From the NCBI GenBank assembly GCA_028551475.1, contig CM052356.1:24765884-24829883 (forward strand): DNA of 64,000 bases. Direction: 5' to 3'. The notes under the pieces are model-generated. The model was given only the letters and a program-made list of their open reading frames with translations. It did not search any database and was not told the origin of the DNA. Both the position numbers and the translations under genes were made by a program. Shown in pieces: positions 61,601-64,000 of the stretch. This DNA comes from Casuarina equisetifolia (lineage: Eukaryota; Streptophyta; Magnoliopsida; Fagales; Casuarinaceae). Numbering within the stretch: the first letter of the stretch is position 1; each line of letters starts with the position of its first letter.

Positions 61601-61950
61601 TCTAAAGAATGGAGTGGTATACTTGGTTTTGGTTTTTCCACTTAAGAAAGAGAAAAGAGACAAGAAGGGAGAGCACTCGTAAAAGGACAATAACTTGACT
61701 TGCAAAGAATTATGCTAAATAAATGACACTTGGCTATGATGGTTAAAAGGAGGTTGTGGTTTACTTGGTTGAAAGTTTTTTGCTCCTATAAAAAAACCAC
61801 TCAAATTAGCATGGAGTTGAGAGCATTTATTTATCGTGTCGACATTCATCTCCAGTTTTTTCACCTCAGATAGAAGAAAAACAACGGGCTCCACTTATAA
61901 GCTGTAATAAGGGAATTACTAGACATGATGGCGCTACTTCTAACTTTCCA
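58650..61950 (+). other. Probable 5' UTR exons and introns of a gene running right
   Basis: A CT-rich stretch at about 58700-58838 ends in CTCGCAAG followed by GTCTGC, like a plant 5' leader exon and donor. Further short segments flanked by AG and GT signals occur near 61231-61290. No long coding frame is present. This is inferred from base composition and splice-like signals only. Confidence 0.3.
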
Positions 61951-61951
61951 G

Positions 61952-63849
61952 GTATGCTTCTGAAAGTATTAGTCTGGCATGCAAGTTTACGGACAGGAAT
62001 GCAACACCAGGAAGCAGTTTGGTAGGTATGTTTTGTTTTCTGTTTGTATGGTTTTAAGAAAGATATGATTCGGCACGTAGCTGGATCAGGATGTGCATAT
62101 TAACCATAACAACAAATCAAGTTTACCATCTGCATATTAACCAAGTTTTGCTTAGCTACTTTTTCTTTTATTAATGGGAATACCTTCTTGCTACTCCTTA
62201 CTCATTAATCATCCTGTTTTAGTGTTGAATGTTGCTTCTAGATAATTGCCTCCATGCATTATTTGGGACGAATGAATATAAAATACACCTTTGGATTATC
62301 TATTTTATGATTGAAATACCATGTTGTTTGTACTATAACTCATCTTGTCTTATTCTTCTATGTTTAAATTTTTAGCTTTTGAATGGATGTCTTAGTGCAT
62401 TATTTGGTCATAAAGAAACTATGGATCTTTTCGATGGTGAAGCTGCTAGTCTTGTTGGCAAATATGCATCCAAGGGACCTTGTGGTAAGAATTTAATGTC
62501 AACACGTGTGTGCATACATACATTCATACTTGCATACATGCATATATGGGTACTTGCATCTATACTAGTTTACACACATACTTGCATGTACACATGTACG
62601 CATACAACCATACTTGCATAGTTGCATTAATTTCATATAGGCATACATGCTCATGCAAACACTCATCACATTTGTACATACTTGCATATACTTGCATTTT
62701 TGCATAAACACATACATACTTGCATACTTGCATAAACACATGCATATTTGCATACTCGCATCAATGCATAAATACTTGCATTCTTGTATAAACGCATACA
62801 TACTTGCATACTCACATACTCGCATAAACGCATACATAGTTGGATACTCGTATAAATGCATTCGTACTTGCATACACACATACTCACATAAATGCATACT
62901 CGCATGCATACTTGTATAAACACATACTCGTATAAACACATACTTGCTTAAATGCATACATACTTGCTTTCTCGCATTCTCACATTCTCACATAAACGCA
63001 TACATACTTGCATACTCGCACACTCGTATAAAAGCATACATACTTGCATACATTTATATAAATACATTCATACTTGCATACTCACATTCTCACATAAATG
63101 CATACATACTTGCATACTCGCATACTCACATAGACGTATACATACTCGCACACTCATATAAATGCATTCATACTTGCATACTCGTATTAATACATATATA
63201 TACATATTTGCATACTCACATTATTACATTCTTGCATGCTCACATTCTTGCACATATAAATACTTGCATACTTGCATTATGGCATTCTTGCATATGCACA
63301 TTCTTTCATACATGCATTCTTGCATACATGGAGACTTGCATTCTCACATGCACTCTCTCATAAACACATACTTGCATGTGCGAGTACATGCACACTTCAA
63401 TACTTTCATGCATAAACACATACATTTATTCACACACACTTACATACATGAAAATGTAAATACACATATATGTATAAATATACACACATGCAAACATAAA
63501 TGCCACAAATATAAATGAGTGCATACATACTTGGATATGTAGGTACTTGCTGAGGATGTTGTCAATGACGAGGCTATAATATATTTGGTGGTGAAATATT
63601 GTCAATGGGGTTTGGAGGTAAGAGTTTGGGTTGAATGCTAATTAATTGGTATCTAAAGTTGTAAAGCATATAAAATAGGTATGTGGAGTGATGTAGAATC
63701 TTGAGTTATAGTTTAGTGAAAATTCATGCTTCTATTTTTTTAAATCTAATCATTTTGATAATTTTTTGTGTTGAAAATTTCAGATTCTAGATGAATGTTA
63801 TTGGAGGGCTTTGATGTCAGAATTTAAACAAAATGCCAACTATATGGTA
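61952..63849 (+). CDS. Partial unidentified gene, several candidate coding exons
   Basis: Candidate exons on the plus strand. About 61952-62011 follows TTCTAACTTTCCAG and reads YASESISLACKFTDRNATPG. About 62378-62490 follows TTTTTAG and reads LLNGCLSALFGHKETMDLF, then an EAASLVGKYASKGPC segment. About 63541-63625 ends at a good donor GTAAGA. About 63780-63846 reads DECYWRALMSEF. The phases of the last two are ambiguous: two acceptors are possible for each and only some combinations stay open. I do not recognise the family. The intron between the second and third candidates is filled by a 1 kb minisatellite. The 3' end is outside the window. Confidence 0.35.
62505..63530. repeat. Large CATACTTGCATA-type minisatellite
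   Basis: About 1 kb of imperfect, mostly 6-14 bp units built from CATAC, TTGCA, TCGCATA and AAACGCATA. Because the array has few stop codons, long open frames appear on both strands (up to about 139 codons); these are rich in Ile, Tyr, His, Cys and Thr and should not be read as genes. It probably lies in an intron. Confidence 0.85.
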
Positions 63850-64000
63850 TAGATGATTTGGGAAGATATCAGGTATATCGAGTTAGAACATAAACACTTT
63901 TTCTTTTCTTAAATAGGACTAACTTCTTGTTGCACTTTTCACTTATTGATTATCTTAGTATAACTTTGTGTGTTGAGTTTCAAGCTTCCAAGGGATTTCA

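Noticed and set aside
62565..63363. Long frames of 130 and 139 codons on opposite strands
   Set aside because: Both come from the stop-poor minisatellite; the amino-acid pattern simply repeats the DNA unit.
1..64000. tRNA, rRNA or CRISPR features
   Set aside because: No GGTTCGAAT-type T-loop with a matching acceptor stem, no rRNA-like block and no regularly spaced direct repeats with unique spacers were seen; the tandem arrays present have no spacers.

Overview
The window is nuclear DNA from a flowering plant. Genes are split by GT-AG introns, the products are plant families (the plant-specific complex II subunit SDH5, HID/GID1-type carboxylesterases, patatin-like proteins, plastid heme oxygenase 2), and AT-rich Ty1/copia debris fills much of the rest. 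I cannot name the species. All exon limits were read by eye from splice sites, reading frame and family conservation.

Layout. 700-2546 (-): SDH5, four exons, complete. 3408-4382 and 5514-6491 (+): two tandem, intronless class-I carboxylesterases. About 7911-17480 (+): a decayed patatin-like (PLP) pseudogene, split by a Ty1/copia LTR element at 8963-16420 that itself carries a nested 1.27 kb insertion (12241-13510). 18150-41125: three tandem copies (A, B, C) of a 5-6 kb segment. Each carries one intact seven-exon PLP gene on the minus strand (19658-21647, 29981-31956, 37357-39354, 406 aa each). Degenerate copia remnants with 3' LTRs lie at the left edges of B and C. 41430-42190 (-): a second PLP pseudogene. 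42760-44150: two tandem-repeat tracts. 44530-46594 (-): a fourth, more diverged intact PLP gene. 47406-54435 (+): a ten-exon SERAC1-like mitochondrial alpha/beta hydrolase (1211 aa). 55197-57028 (+): plastid heme oxygenase 2-like, four exons, with Arg at the heme-ligand position. 58650-64000: probable 5' part of an unidentified plus-strand gene that runs off the window, with a 1 kb intronic minisatellite (about 62500-63530).

The theme is local expansion of lipid/ester hydrolases: two carboxylesterases, four intact and two dead patatin-like acyl hydrolases, and one SERAC1-like hydrolase. They lie among housekeeping organelle genes (SDH5, HO2) that are probably unrelated in function. I see no wholly new multi-gene system. 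The most unusual signals are (1) a copia LTR that carries about 200 codons in frame with the upstream pol gene, (2) a PLP pseudogene whose exons sit on both sides of that element, (3) a (CT)n microsatellite abutting a 5' splice site in the fourth PLP gene, and (4) a short-TIR element nested in the copia pol region.
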